Assembly (NCBI GenBank): GCA_949710005.1
Contig: OX453275.1
Coordinates: forward strand, 14,161,299 to 14,225,298
Direction: 5' to 3'
Source: Ricordea florida
Taxonomy: Eukaryota > Cnidaria > Anthozoa > Corallimorpharia > Ricordeidae
Length of the DNA: 64,000 nt
Below are positions 44,530-57,300 of the stretch, one piece after another. The notes beneath the pieces are model-generated. The model worked only from the letters and a program-made list of their open reading frames with translations, was not told the DNA's origin and did not search any database. How positions within the stretch are numbered: position 1 is the stretch's first letter; each line of letters starts with the position of its first letter. A program made the translations under genes and the position numbers.

Positions 44530-47500
44530 CTCATAAATGGGGTCACCACCTTATCATGGTGGAGCGGTTTGTGTGTCTCAATGACCCCTAGAGCTATGTC
44601 GGCTTGAGTCTTGTACGCCTGGTAGAGCCACCCATGCTGAACAGGTCGAAGGGTAGAGACCAGACAAAGAGTGACCCCCTGGTCCTCCAGGTTGGGGGTT
44701 GGGCATAGGGTTAACAACCCTACCCCATAAAAAAAACAATTTGTTACAGAAACTGGAAACTGGTGTCACTGCTGGGGCTGCAATGACGCTCTTGGGTCAA
44801 AGCCAGCGGGAAGCCCAAAGGCCGATGGGCCCTGTGGTAGCCCCAAAGTGACAGATGACCATCGGTTGCTGGAATGTGAGGACCACGGCAGGAGCAACAC
44901 GGGCAGGGCAGGTAGCCAAGGAGATGTTGGTTATGGAATTGAAGTGCTAGGGATAAGTGCAGCCAGGTGGAAAGGGATGGGATCAGTAACACTACAGAGT
45001 GGTGAGACAGTGGTATACTCAGAAGATGATGAGGTGCACCAGGGAGGAGTTGCCATTATGATGAGTGTGAGAGCAAAGAGAGCCTTGACGGAATGGACGC
45101 TGCTAAAGTAAAAGAATTATCACAGAACAATTCTACTCAAAATATAAAAAGCTGACAGTGATACAAGCATATGCACCAACAAATGATGTGGTGGGCGAGG
45201 AAAAAGACAAATTCTACAATCAGCTGCAAGACACTGTTTCAAGCTGCAACAGACATGATAATTATGATTGTGGTGGATGGGCAATATGAATGCCAAAGTG
45301 GAAAACAACAACACTAACAGGGAGGAGGTTATGGGGAAGTTTGGGATTGGAGTCATGAATGACAATGGGGAGAGGCTATGTGACTTTGGTAGTGCAAATG
45401 GATGTAGTCATCACTGGGACGATATTCCCACACAAAGAGATCCATAAGTTGACCTGGAGGTCACCAGATGGGAGGACGCTAAACCAGATTGACCATGTCC
45501 TGGTAAATGGACGCATGAGAACATCAATCCTTGACACCAGAGTTATGAAAGGAGCAGACGTATACAGTGACCACTACCTTGTAAGGACCAGACTAAGATT
45601 GAAGTTGGCAAGGATTGAGAGGAAAAAGATAGCAAGGGAAAGGTTTGACGTATGCAAGCTGCAAAGTGAAGAGATTAGGAGGAGATATAACATTAAGGTG
45701 AGGAACAGGTTTGAAGCCCTAGGAGATATAGGGGATCCAGAGGAAGAGCACGATCTGATTTTAGCAACATATAGGGAGGATGCAAAGAACGTTATTGGGA
45801 GGTCTAAAAAGCAGAGCAAACCGTGGATAGGTGACAAAACGTGGGAAAAAATAAAGGAGAGGAAAGAGGCAAAATTGAAAATGGAGGGTGCTAGATCAGA
45901 TTGACTAAAACAGAGAAGGAGAGAGGAATATGATGCAAAGGACAAGGAAGTGAAAAGGAGTGCTAGGGAGGATAAGAGGAATTGGATAGAAAAGTGGGCT
46001 GCAGCAGCAGAAAAGGCTGCTGAGCATGGTAGAAATAAGGAACGATACAGGATAACCAAGAAAATAGCCGGGAAACAGAGGAGACAAGAAGTAGGCGTGA
46101 AAGACAAACAGGGAGTGCTTAAGACAGAAATACAAGAGAGGCTGCAGAGATGGGTAGAGCACTTTAGTGAAATACTAAACAGAGATGACCCATGAATCCT
46201 GTGGAAGAGGATGAGATAGAAGAACCAGAAGAGATCGGGGAAATAGATTTAGGAAGATGGCGATTACAAGGGGTTAAGGACACACCAAAGGTGACAAAGC
46301 CAGCTAGGGAAAGCACCTGGAGTAGATGAAATAGGCCCAGAGCTGTTGAGAGCGGACATGGAAGACATTGCACATAGGTTGACTAGATGCTATAACCGGC
46401 TTTGGGAGACTGAGAGGTCACCGGAAATGTGGACGAAGGGACTGATTGTCAAGATATTTAAGAAAGGCGATTTGCCGGATTGTAACAACTGGAGAGGAGT
46501 GACTTTATTACACGTAATTAGTAAGATATTCTGTAAGATGCTGCTGAGGAGGATCACGAGAGGTGTAGACAAGAAGCTTTGAAAGGAGCAGGCTGGGTTT
46601 AGATCAAGAAGTACAACTGAACAGATCTTTACACTAAGAAACATCTCGAAGCAGGCAAAGGAGTGGAGGGCGGGTCTGTATGTGTACTTTATGGATTTTG
46701 AAAAAGCAAGCCTTTGATTTGGTACATAGAGCAAGCCTATGGAACATCATGAAAAGCCATGGGATACCATATAAGATGGTGCGAGTGATCGCAGGCATAT
46801 ACCAGGGCTTCGAGTCTGGAGTAAAGCAGGGGTGTGTGATGTCAGGATTCTTATTCTTACTGGCCTTAGATTGGACCATGAGGGAGGCAACAGCAGACAA
46901 GAGAAGAGGAATACAGTGGAATTGCACAATGGTGCTGGAAGATCTTGACTTTGCGGACGATATTGCACCACTGTTATCCAAGATTTGCGACCTGCAGGAA
47001 AAGACTGGGAGAACAAGCAGCCAGAGTGGGCCTCAAACTTAATGCAAGAAAGTGTAGAATACTGAGGACTGAGTTTGCTCATAGCTCAGAGGACGTCGTG
47101 GTTAGTGGTGAGGAAGTAGAAGGCGTTGAGGAATTTGTATACCTAGGTGCTACAGTAAACAAAGAAGGACGAGGCAGTAGAGATATTACAAACCAACTGC
47201 AGAAGACACGTGGAGCATTTCAGAGACTAGGGAAGGTATGGGCAACCAGAGGAATAGGAAGGAAAACCAAGATCCACCTATTCAAGACTTTAGTTTGACC
47301 AGTTCTGCTATTATGGCTGTGAAACATGGAAGATCATTAAAGCTGATGAACGAAAACTGAATAGTTTCCAATGCCAGTGCCTGAGACTGATACTGAGAAT
47401 TAGATGGCAGCAAAGAATTACAAAAAAAGAGAGTGGTTGAAATGGTAGAGGTCAATGACATGAGCTGCGAGGTACGATGAAGGTGGAACTGGTTGGGACA

Positions 47501-47752
47501 CATACTCAGGAGAGAGGGTGCGAACGACTGCTTCACAGCATTAGGATGGACACCAGAAGGTCAAAGAGCGAGAGGGAGGCCAAAGACAACTTGGAGAAGG
47601 ATGGTGGAGAAGGAAAGAAACAAGGCAGGGTGGAAGAGCTGGGAAGTAGCCAAAGCGGTGGCATAGAACAGGGAGTGTTGGTCGGAAAGCGTGACGACCT
47701 TGTGCGCCTACTGGCGCAACGAGAAATGATGATGATGATGATAAAAGATTAG
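44530..47752 (+). mobile_element. Decayed near-full-length LINE (APE endonuclease plus RT) with ATG-repeat tail
   Basis: A 5' leader containing CACCACCTTATCATGGTGGA precedes the endonuclease, which starts near 44863 (MTIGCWNVRTT is recoverable only across frame breaks). 44848-45111 keeps GISAARWKGMGSVTLQSGE and HQGGVAIM; 45359-45904 keeps LTWRSPDGRTLNQIDHVLVN and VYSDHYLV, the C-terminal endonuclease motifs. The reverse transcriptase runs 46346-47300: GDLPDCNNWRGVTLL, VKQGCVMSGFLFLLALDW, LEDLDFADDIAPL (motif C, FADD), GLKLNARKCRILRTE, VYLGATVNKEG. It ends in ATG triplets at about 47727-47743. At least six stops or frameshifts make it inactive. Proteins of this type are often annotated as craniofacial development protein 2-like in cnidarians. 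The clade (RTE-like) is my best guess. Confidence 0.85.
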
Positions 47753-47824
47753 TATTTATGAAGTTAAGCTTTAAATGAGGAGAGAGAAGAAGTGTCTTTG
47801 ATTTCATTTGTTAAAGAGTTATAA

Positions 47825-48485
47825 TAGGATGGTCCCTGGAAACTGACAGAAAATTTACGAAGGTTGGTTCTACAAAAAGGAAGGTGAAAATTTGAAAGTA
47901 GATTCCCAGACAGTAATACAATCATGAAAACAAGGACAAACTAGACAATAATAAAGAGTTTTTAAACAGCATTTAGGGACAAAAAAAGTCCTGCTCTATA
48001 AATGACTCCTATTGATTTAGAGACCTTACAGGCAACTTGAGAGATGTGAGGTTTCCAAGACAGATGTTCATCAAGGACTACTCCAAGAAAAACTGTTTCC
48101 TAATAACCTGTTCAATTCTTTGTTCATTTATATATATTTGCACTGGAAACTGACACCTTTTCTGTCTAGGCTTAAATACCATGTTTTTTTTTTTCAGGTT
48201 TAAAGACAGCTTGTTTGCCTTGAACCAAAATTTATTAAGTTCGGAATTGAGCGACGTTGCCAAGCAGGAAGGATCTTTATGGGACAAATAAAATTAGCTC
48301 AGCAAGTGTGGATATGTTATTTATACCGTTTACATACAGCAGGAAAAACAGGGGGTCCAAGATGGAACCCTGGGGGACACCACAATGGGTAGTTTGAGAC
48401 GAGTAGTGATCGTTAAATTGTTTGAGAGGTAGTTTCTAATCCAGTCCAGTGCCACGCCACGAATACCATAGTGTATTAATTAAAA
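47825..48485 (-). pseudogene. Reverse transcriptase fragment of another LINE (minus strand)
   Basis: Read on the minus strand: YGIRGVALDWIRNYLSN (motif region before B), a broken GVPQGS-like stretch (VVSPRVPSW), then SHKDPSCLATSLNSELNKFW, FKANKLSLNLKKKNMVFKPR and, in another frame, FLGVVLDEHLSWKPHISQVA. These are palm and thumb motifs of a CR1/L2-like reverse transcriptase. The catalytic YADD segment is lost in frame breaks near 48300. Ends are not defined. Confidence 0.8.
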
Positions 48486-48502
48486 TTTCTTAATTAAGTA
48501 AT

Positions 48503-48548
48503 AAAGAAGTCTACTTAATTACATGAAAGAAGTCTACTTAATTACATG
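48503..48548. repeat. 23-bp perfect tandem pair
   Basis: Two adjacent copies of AAAGAAGTCTACTTAATTAC followed by ATG. Confidence 0.95.
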
Positions 48549-49546
48549 CATTTATTTAATGCATGCTGTCATGAAGTTTGCATTACAAACTTGTGGACAG
48601 AGCCAACTGTCTATGACAAAAGAATGTATATATCACATACTCATGTTTGTATTAATTCTGTGCAGAGTAAGCTGCACAGAGAGCTTGCATTCATATTATC
48701 AGGACCCAGCCAACAGTTTATGACATAATTATATTACATTTATCTGGTGTTAAATGTAATGAGAATGAGCAAAGTACCTCTTTTTGGTCAGCTTATTACA
48801 CCAAAAACTTGCAGGCCACTCATTTGGTCAACAACAGCCCCCTGTTAAAACAAAAAATTACAAGCATTACTTTGAAACCTACTGAAGCTTTTTTAAACAA
48901 AGACATTACCAATGATTACGTTTTGCCTTTCTTGGCAAAGCTACAAGTTTCTTTTTACAAAGAAATTTGTATTTTTGTTTTGAGTAATAATTGCCACCCT
49001 GAAGAAAAATACAACTGAGAATAGATTGCAAAAGCATTCCAAGGACTACCCTTTCAACAAATTCCACAGACCACCTTGTGGACACTCCCTCACCCACACA
49101 CTAGTAAAACCAGTAGTTTAAGGCCCCAAGATATTTTTTGGCAATACCACTCCTATACACAATAACTGGCAACCATAGAATCCAAAGGAGAAGAGATGTT
49201 CAAACCAACTGCCATCATGAATTTTCAGATGTGTTCTTTGCAAATCTTTCGAGGTCATGTTATTAACCTGTTAACACCATTGACAGATTAACAGAGAAGG
49301 GAGATTTAAACTATTCTCGAAGTTGGGCTTCCTGTGGTGCCTGATAGTAATGCAGAGAGGCTTCTCAATTTTTTTCGCGATGTCCGCATAAATTAATCAC
49401 CATCAATACATAAGTTGCTTACGACCGCATGCAATGTTTGTCATTATGTAATCAGCGGTAGCCTACGAAAGACATGAGCCAACTCACAACCACGAGGGTT
49501 CTCTTGGATCTGCGTTCTTCTTACTTGGTAGGTTACGAAAGTTATC
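48549..49546. other. No gene seen
   Basis: AT-rich. Open frames up to 69 codons, none recognised. Confidence 0.35.
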
Positions 49547-49892
49547 ATGCTAAATTCTACTTTTTTCGCTCGTGGAAGTATTCATCAAGGTAATAATCGT
49601 TTCAGCGATATTTCTAGAGGAAGACAGTGTGCTTTTATGAGTCTTTCAGCTTTGCTATGTGCCAATTCGAGCGATATTATCACATGATTGACCGACGCTA
49701 TCGATAGAGTTCTAATCGAAGGAGATGATATGTACCTAAAAGCTTTTGAAGACTTATCTATACCTGATGAAGAGACGATTTCTTTGAACTATCTGCCTGA
49801 TCGAGTCCTTTGCTCAACGATACGAACAGCCATTGAGACAAAGCATAACAGCCAAACTATTGACTTCTGTCAATATAGACTATATTTCATAT
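49547..49892 (+). pseudogene. Cysteine-protease-like (C76/OTU-like?) exon with one TGA
   Basis: One frame from ATG at 49547 reads MLNSTFFARGSIHQGNNRFS, DISRGRQCAFMSLSALLCAN, then a TGA at 49685-49687, then LTDAIDRVLIEGDDMYLKAF and DEETISLNYLPDRV. It is collinear with the split copy at 39901-40730. The Cys after RQ (49628-49630) would be the nucleophile if the deubiquitinase-like reading is right. The family is recalled, not searched; the only break in the first 115 codons is the TGA. Confidence 0.5.
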
Positions 49893-50163
49893 AATAATCA
49901 TTAAAAGTTTAAAGTTTGTATTTTATATACTAAGGATTGGAATTTTATACATTTGATATAACACTAGTTTTGTACATTATATTTTACATGATTACCATTT
50001 TAATGATGTCAGCTGTTAAAATTTTATAGTTTAAAGCTTATATTTAATAAATACATTGTTGAATGTAAAAAAAATGTCTCTGCTTTTCTTTGGTACCTCT
50101 ATTACACTTTGTATATCTTAAAAGTTAAATCACAGCATTTTCACCTTCTGAAAAGAACTTCTA

Positions 50164-50388
50164 CAGTACCGGACAGAAGTAACCTAACAGGGAACGCATT
50201 ACTGGACGCTTAAGGAACGCTAATTGGAACGCTAAGGGAACGCTTAGGGAACGCTTAGGGAACGCTAAGGGAATGCTAAGGGAATGCTAAGGGAATGCTA
50301 AGTAGAACGCCAAGGGAATGCTAAGTAGAACGCTTAAAGATCGCGTTCTGCTTAGCGTTCTCTGTTAGGTTACTTCTGTCCGGTACTG
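50164..50388. mobile_element. TA-flanked MITE whose body is an ~11-bp minisatellite
   Basis: Ends are perfect 27-bp inverted repeats (CAGTACCGGACAGAAGTAAC then CTAACAG), flanked by TA on both sides (50162-50163, 50389-50390). The interior is about ten tandem units of GGGAACGCTAA and variants (GGGAATGCTAA, GTAGAACGCTTA), and the repeat unit also appears inverted next to the right end (GCTTAGCGTTC). No coding capacity. Confidence 0.92.
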
Positions 50389-50390
50389 TA

Positions 50391-51500
50391 GTTTAATATT
50401 ACCCACAATTACTGATCACTGGCTGTCAAATTTACTTCCAAGCGCGAGCTTTATACAAGGTTCTGTGATAAGCATACCATGCATTTTATTCGTGCTTCCC
50501 TTAGGCTTTGTCTGCATTATACAGGAGAGAACTTCCGCAAATCGGACAGGCTTTATGCTCACACACAAAACACAGTTTCGGAGCAAATTTTGTTTCGACC
50601 CGCCTCTAATATTCCACTTCTGAGCCGTTTTCATTCAAACTTAGCCGGCACATTTTTCATCTCGACACGAAAAACTATCCGGTAAAGTGTAGAAATAGCT
50701 TTAACCGGACAGAAAGTCAATTTCAAGATTTCTTAATCTATACCTCAACACTTATTTCAAGACTGAAAACATCCAATAGTTTTACTTCGTTTACCAAGGT
50801 ATAAGAAGTCGGCAAACCATGCAAGCTTCAAGCACCACAGAAAGTGGAGAATATGGCGGCTTGAATAAAGTCATTACACATGTCACTTTGAACTCTACTG
50901 TACGTGGAATTCAAGGTCATGGCATAGGTCACTCAGACAGAGCTATGTACCACTTTATTTGCTGCAAAAAGTATTATTCTTTTGAGCTAGTCTCCAGAAG
51001 GATAATTTTTTTTTACACAACAACAGCCGTGATCATCAATTAGGTTCCTCATTCTGTACCATTAAATTCACCATTTTGCGCGAGCATTTATAACTTTTCT
51101 TATAGGGCGAGGGTGCCTTAAAAAGTATGAAAGATAAAGCACAATGAAAGATAACGCATGAACTGACAGTTACTTGAACTAACTGTTAAAACTACCGTGA
51201 ACATGGTACTACTACCTGGAAATTGGTAACGCGTCTTCTTTACCAACAGAGCCATCATGTTTCATCAACATTAAATCCCATCATTCTTTGTACTCAACGG
51301 GTGTGAAAATGAGGGAAGGAAACAAATTTATGCGGCATGGGGGGAGGGGGTTCTTATGTAGAAACAATAAACAGAACCAGAAATGCTCTCCATTTGAACA
51401 GACTTTCTACAGACAATTCCAAAAAAAAACAGTGACAACGAAACGAACCGAAAACATCCCCCGTATCACACCAAGATTTCCTGGCAGCGCGATAGTGAGG
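50391..51500. other. No recognisable gene
   Basis: Short open frames only (up to 74 codons), no family resemblance. Confidence 0.35.
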
Positions 51501-51510
51501 CCTTCTTAGG

Positions 51511-51637
51511 GCAGGAGCCCAGTAATGGGCTCCTGCTTAGGGTAAATTCCGACAGGCGACATGGCTCTGAAACGGCGACACGAAGGACCTGAAATGACGA
51601 GGAATGACGAGCTGCTCACGCGAAATTACGACAGCGA
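51511..51637 (+). repeat. GTAAATTCCGAC repeat, copy 1, with hairpin insert
   Basis: 51541-51637 (GGTAAATTCCGACAGGCGAC to TTACGACAGCGA) matches 61536-61632 at most positions. Just before it a perfect 11-bp hairpin GCAGGAGCCCA/TGGGCTCCTGC (51511-51536) sits between two copies of CTTAGG; the other copy lacks this hairpin. Confidence 0.85.
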
Positions 51638-51777
51638 CCTGCCAACCTTCCGAAACTGCGACGTGAAAAGGTTTGAAACTCAGACGGGCGACATAAAGAA
51701 CCCCCCTGTAACAAGTCGTGGGACAAGTCCCATCGTGTGAACAAGCAATTTTTGCCTCAAAATCTAATCGCAGGAAC

Positions 51778-52255
51778 GGGGGGGGGGTACTCCCATATAT
51801 GGGCTATACAGGTATGTGCCGCGGGATAGGGCGATGATGATGGTTTTTGAGGTTCTCGATCCTTAAATAGGGTATCATTTTTGCACATGTTGGCATAGTG
51901 TTCCCGGTGTGATCCTTAGATAGGGTGCCTAAATTGTATCAGGCAGTCTACTATAATATGCTATGCTTGATGCTAACTTCCAGTAATCTTACAGAAACGA
52001 AATAAAGTTGACCCGTTCAAGCTATTTACTGTTACTTTTACTTTTGATACTTTACTTATTCATTTTTCACCGGCACTGCAAGCACAGATTAATTTTAATT
52101 ACTAAAAACACGGCTAGTAGCCGTGTTTCTAATCCTGGTTTTATACGGACCTTCTTACTGAAAAGGTTGCTAACACTTCGCTTGTTGTTTTTTGTGAGTT
52201 GATCAAGCGTTTGACTTGAACATAACTTCGCAAACTCCTTGGAGCGAGCCGCATG

Positions 52256-52290
<35 letters not shown>

Positions 52291-52620
52291 GTCTCTGGTT
52301 TCACTTTTGTTTTTGGGTGAAATGAATGAATTCTGTTGAATGAATTTTAACTAAATCGATAAAGTATTAGGCTCACTAAACCTAGCTGGTACAAAGATAT
52401 TGGGATGAACCATAATGCTTTAGAGTGGGAGAAGGGTTGTGTAATATTTATGTATTATTTTAATTATAAAAATAATTGTAAGTCAGCTTAGACTATAATT
52501 AATAACAACTGCTATAATATATTTATATTACCATTAGTTCTCTATTAATAATATTAATATGAATTATTATTTTTAATTCTTAATTTTTAACTATTAATAT
52601 TACTGACACCCACACCCACA

Positions 52621-52670
<50 letters not shown>

Positions 52671-52844
52671 ATAGTCAAACTCTATTTTTAGTTTTTGTTT
52701 TTCCTTGCATAGGGTGTCATTTTTCGAGTTTGGGCTTTAAATAGGGTATCAATTTTTGTTTGCTTCATCCTTAGATAGGGTCAGGGTTTCAGACCTATCG
52801 GAAATTACCTACCTATCGGAAATTTATGGGAGTATCCCCCCCCC
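51778..52844. mobile_element. Element with G-tract inverted termini
   Basis: It starts with ten G followed by TACTCCCATA and ends TATGGGAGTA followed by nine C, so the termini are inverse. Near both ends are related motifs (CTTAAATAGGGTATCATTTTT and GCTTTAAATAGGGTATCAATTTTT, inside CCTTAGATAGGGT repeats) in the same direction. The interior is AT-rich and includes a CCCACA / CGACCCA minisatellite at about 52609-52672. It appears inserted in a repeat rich in GGGACAAGTCCC on both sides. Non-coding. Confidence 0.7.
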
Positions 52845-52849
52845 TCCCC

Positions 52850-53455
52850 ACGGGCGCAGGGACCAAAATCTGGTCCCTTCGACTAGTCCCACGAATTCAA
52901 ACTGGTTTGAATTTTTCTGACAAGTCCCTGCGACTTGCCTCTCAAACCGCTTCGTGTGAACTGTTCGTGGGACAAGTCCCTGCGACCAAAGTAAAATAAA
53001 CCAATCACATATCGGTGTCACAAGCTCCCACAATTCCTTCCGAGCTCTGTTTGAAATAATTTACATGACGACTGGAGATCTTAATCGAATTTTCGCTCCT
53101 TTTGTTTCTGTATTGCCAACGTCTAATCGGTAAGAAAGCGTTATTTTCCGCTTACATCCTCACTGAATCAGAAACAATTCAAGCACTGAACAATTTCGCT
53201 GAACAATCTGTCGTTTGTACTGAGCTGATTTATTTATGCTACTTTTTTATTTTAATAATTTTGGTTTATTAAAAAAGCTGCAGATTGAAAGAATGATACT
53301 TCTTCGCCCCCACTTTTTGCTACTTTCGTGTGCAATTGATCCCCGCGTGTAAACATTCCTAGGGACAAGTCCCTGCAACCAGTCCCTTCGTGTAAACTCT
53401 TCATGGGGCTATTTGCAGGCACTAGTCGCAGGGGCCAGTCCCCTTGTGTGTGCCG
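52850..53455. repeat. GGGACAAGTCCC-rich repeat
   Basis: The motif GGGACAAGTCCCTGCGACC and variants, some inverted, occurs repeatedly here (52855-52990, 53355-53450) and once before the inserted element at 51719. A dispersed non-coding family by its internal repetition. Confidence 0.65.
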
Positions 53456-53819
53456 ACCTTTAAGCTTGATTGTGCTGCACTGATGATTTAACAGACATAA
53501 ATATGCCCATTTCAACCCATGCCCAGAAACAAGATTCCATGGAGACAGCATTTGTATCAGTATGGCGCACGGATCTCGCCGGTATGATATAATCTTTAAA
53601 TCTTTACATTTAATAGTTCTTGTACCTGCTTCGAAAATAACAAAAAGCAAAGGCGTACTAAAGAATTACTCTCAGAAAAAGCATCAGTAAAATACCAGAA
53701 TGTGCATGCGTTCAAATTTAATGTCACCTACCAATAGTTTACGATTATACGACCGAGATCGTAGAGCAGGCTTACAAGCTCTCTTTATATAAGTTAACAT
53801 GAATAAGGTCATGTATTAT

Positions 53820-54306
53820 GTGGCAGGTTCCGCGAGCGGGCAAGATGAGACGAATCCTGAATTCTGATTGGCTACCCGAGCGCGCAAGATAAGCCTATCT
53901 TACCCGCTTGGGATTTCCAGCGAGGTCCCGCAAACAAAGCAATGCAAATGGCCATATGGTAAATCCTTTTTATTGACCAAGCTTCTTTGGTCAAGATAGC
54001 TGGATATTGGCCTAGCTGGTTTTTTTCTTGCGTATTTATTGACTTCCACTACAACTTGGTCAATAAGGGTTCTACATAGTTCATTCTAATAAACTTAAAA
54101 CATTTTTTTTTTCGCTTTCTGGGCTGCCACTTAAATCAATTCGTTTTACAAGGGAAGACAGATAAAGTTTTTTTTCGATATATATGCGTTATTGACAAAG
54201 CGTGAGGTCAAATGGCTACATATTTGCCGAGGTTTTTTTGCGTTGTTATTGACCGAGAGACCAGAATTAGCCTCACCTAGCCCGCTCACGGAACCAGCCA
54301 TATGAC
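53820..54306. mobile_element. TIR element, GGTTCCGCGAGCGGG family, full copy
   Basis: The left end GGTTCCGCGAGCGGGCAAG (from 53826) is the imperfect inverse of the right end CTAGCCCGCTCACGGAACC (to 54296). Partial copies in the same orientation lie at 57934-58165 and 59092-59227 and a lone end at 4129-4151. No transposase. Confidence 0.75.
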
Positions 54307-57300
54307 AAATGATCGTTCTAATCAAGTTTACTTTTTCAAAACCGCTCAATAGTTTGTAGACGCACCACCGTGGGATAAGAGCAAAGCACTGTCCAGTCAC
54401 AGTTGAACCTCGCTGTCTTGAAGTCTCAAGGGAAAAGAAATATAGTTCGAGATTCGACTGTAATTTATTACATAAGCAGCAACAATTTCCTTTCACTGGC
54501 AACAGCAGGTTAAAGATACTCCTAGCAGGCAGCTGGGGTATCATACGGGAACTTACTCACAGCCTGTAGTAAGAGGGGCTCCCCCAGAAGCAATGAACCA
54601 ATCAATACAGTTGATGTCGCGTTGATGCCCCGTTCTAAACAACTGAAAAGAAAACAGCGTGGTTTGTCGGGCACACAAGGAAGTGAAGATTCCGGATAAC
54701 TGTTCTTAAAAATATTGCCGAATTACACTAGGATCTTAGTGTGCTCTGAATTTGTTTTTCAGAGATTTGTAAGTTCCTCGAGGCAACAGGTAGAACCATG
54801 AGCCGGACTAACACATGCACCAGCAAGTTGACTAAGGTATCGTATCTTAAATACCTTCTTGAATTTCGTGATAATCTCGGAAATACATACCTATAAGCTA
54901 CCATTGACAAGCTAAGTAGTGCCAATTGTGTAAATTTAACAGTCCAGTAACGAGCAGACGGGGAGAAATCACTTTTCGTGTTGCTTAGCCCAAGCCGATA
55001 TTTTCTAATAAACATATTCGGACATTTAGACATCATAACCGATGTTCTGGCAGCCACCTAAGATGCAACTTTCTAAATGCGTTACACTCCTGAGAGTTTG
55101 CAGCATCGCTTTGATTGTTTGAATTTTTCAAATGGGGTATCTGAGATTTAGTTCAAATGGAGGAAGACTAAATTAAAATGTAATTTGACGAAATGTCTCG
55201 CAGTAGAATGCATTCATGCCGAAGCAACAAGCCTGGGCATGCCATTTCCAGGGGCTTTCCCCTGATGATTTGATTGGCTGGCGTTTGTCCTATTGTTTTC
55301 GTCATCGGTAAAAGGACTTAAAAACTGATGTGAGAGGTCAACGCATAGACGAATAAGATTTAAGATCAGTACCAAGGCGCGAGTTTTGATCAGCGCTAGC
55401 CAAAAATTTTTTTCCCTGGTCCTAATCACGCCGGTTAAACGCACACAAATATGAGATCATCAAGTAATTGACTTTTAATGAGCATTGTAAAAATTCAAGG
55501 TAACGGTTCATGCGTGAAGTGCTTGTCAGAGGTAAGCCAGGGTGTCGTTTTGCATTTGCCACAGATAAGCATTTTTCATGACATATTTAGCACGGCTACT
55601 GGAAGTTTTGCAGTCTGCAGGAAACTTGCACACCCCCAAAAAGTGGCTGCGTTCTAAATTTCCCAAACGCTACGGTTAAAATTGATCATTGGCAGACGTG
55701 GACCATCATAAGCTACGCTTTACTAGTAATGAGCGAAGCCGCATAAATCTAACTTTACTCTCGCGATTTTTGAAGACACAGTCTGATGTATCATACGTAC
55801 ATCCTGAAAGCTTCGGAACCCACTGGGTTCCTGTACTGAGTAAAAACAGCGCTACACTGAGAGCGCACTGCATTATCCCCAGATGATGAATAATAGGAAT
55901 ACAAAGTTAGACTTCATAACGCAGTATTTCGGCTTTACGGTTTCAGGGTAGTTTCTCCAGATCAGTCAGGAATCAATTTGCAGGCTAGGCTCTCCTAGTC
56001 ATCATCTACTGCAAAAAGTAATTTAACCGCGGGGTTTGACTCATTCAACTTATAGCGTGACTTGGTATGACAAATCGAGGTGCAGTCGTCGGTAAAAGTT
56101 TTGTGCTTATTGTTTTCCTTTGTTTCTCACGTCAGGGAAAGGTTTAAAGGAAAAGCTTCAGTCTGGGCCCTTGTATAATAGCGGAAGTTCACTCCTTGAC
56201 GGGTTTCTTTCATCTATTTATCTGAAACCGCAATATGCATACCATACATGACTCAGGCAATACCGAGTATCGAGAAACTAGAAAAATCTAGAAAATGTAG
56301 TGTTTATACTACTCTCCAAGAAACACCTTTGTTGCTATCAGAAATGGTGACATTAGATAAAGTAATAAATAACTCAAACAGTTTCATACTGACATAAAGC
56401 AAATCGAGGGATCGAGTGATGAATTGTGTTACCATAGTTAGTCCCCAACACTAACTATGGTGTTACAGATGATTTGTTCAATATGGTTGGTATGGGTGAT
56501 CAGGGAATTGTACAATCTGTACAATGAACTCGAGAGTCGCGAAATCAGCAATGCAGCAAGAAGCAAGGCACTCGTAACTTTCAACAAAAGAGTTATGCCA
56601 GCTTGGCAAAAAATTGCCATTTCTGCTAACCAGCCAGTTTCGTTTCCTGTAGATGATACCTCTAAGAATACTGACTTTAAGTTAGCTATTCTAAAACATT
56701 AAAGATAACTAAATCGCCGGTTCAGTTGATTGATTAACTGTCACAGGCCAACTAGCAATGTTCGTCAAGATCCACATACTCACAATGTACATGGTAACTT
56801 ACCCTACGAGGATCCGTTGTTGGATTTTTCATCATTGTCCCATGACGCGCGATCTGTTGGATTACAAACATGGATTGTTTTCCAGTGATGCTTGACGAGA
56901 GCGTAGGTAACACCAGAGTGACAAATCATCACGTGGCCTTATTGGGCCCAGGTGGCAAATGCCAATAAGCTGGTAGAACTACGACAAGGGTAATGCAATT
57001 CCGCTGAAGGTCCGCACTTTATTCTCGATCGGTTGATCCACTGGTTAAAGAAGTGCCTCAAATCGGATATCCGTGAAAATACCTCATAAGAAGATTGTAT
57101 GTTGAGAAAAATGAAACTGAATGAGAGTTTTGATCAACTGAACACTAAACACTCGACCAAGGCCGACCAAAACGAAGTGATCAGATCCACAATACGAACC
57201 TATAGACATGCAGAGTCCATAATCCAGAGAAAATGTCCACCTGATCCACTCAACTGGCCATTGATATATGTTGTTAGCGAGCTCAAAAAGGCCAAATCCT

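Noticed and set aside
45574..46107. 177-codon minus-strand frame rich in Ser, Leu and Phe
   Set aside because: It is the shadow of a purine-rich, Lys/Glu-rich part of the LINE on the plus strand.
50200..50345. Regular short repeats suggestive of a CRISPR array
   Set aside because: Units of about 11 bp are contiguous without unique spacers and lie inside a TA-flanked MITE in an intron-bearing eukaryotic genome.
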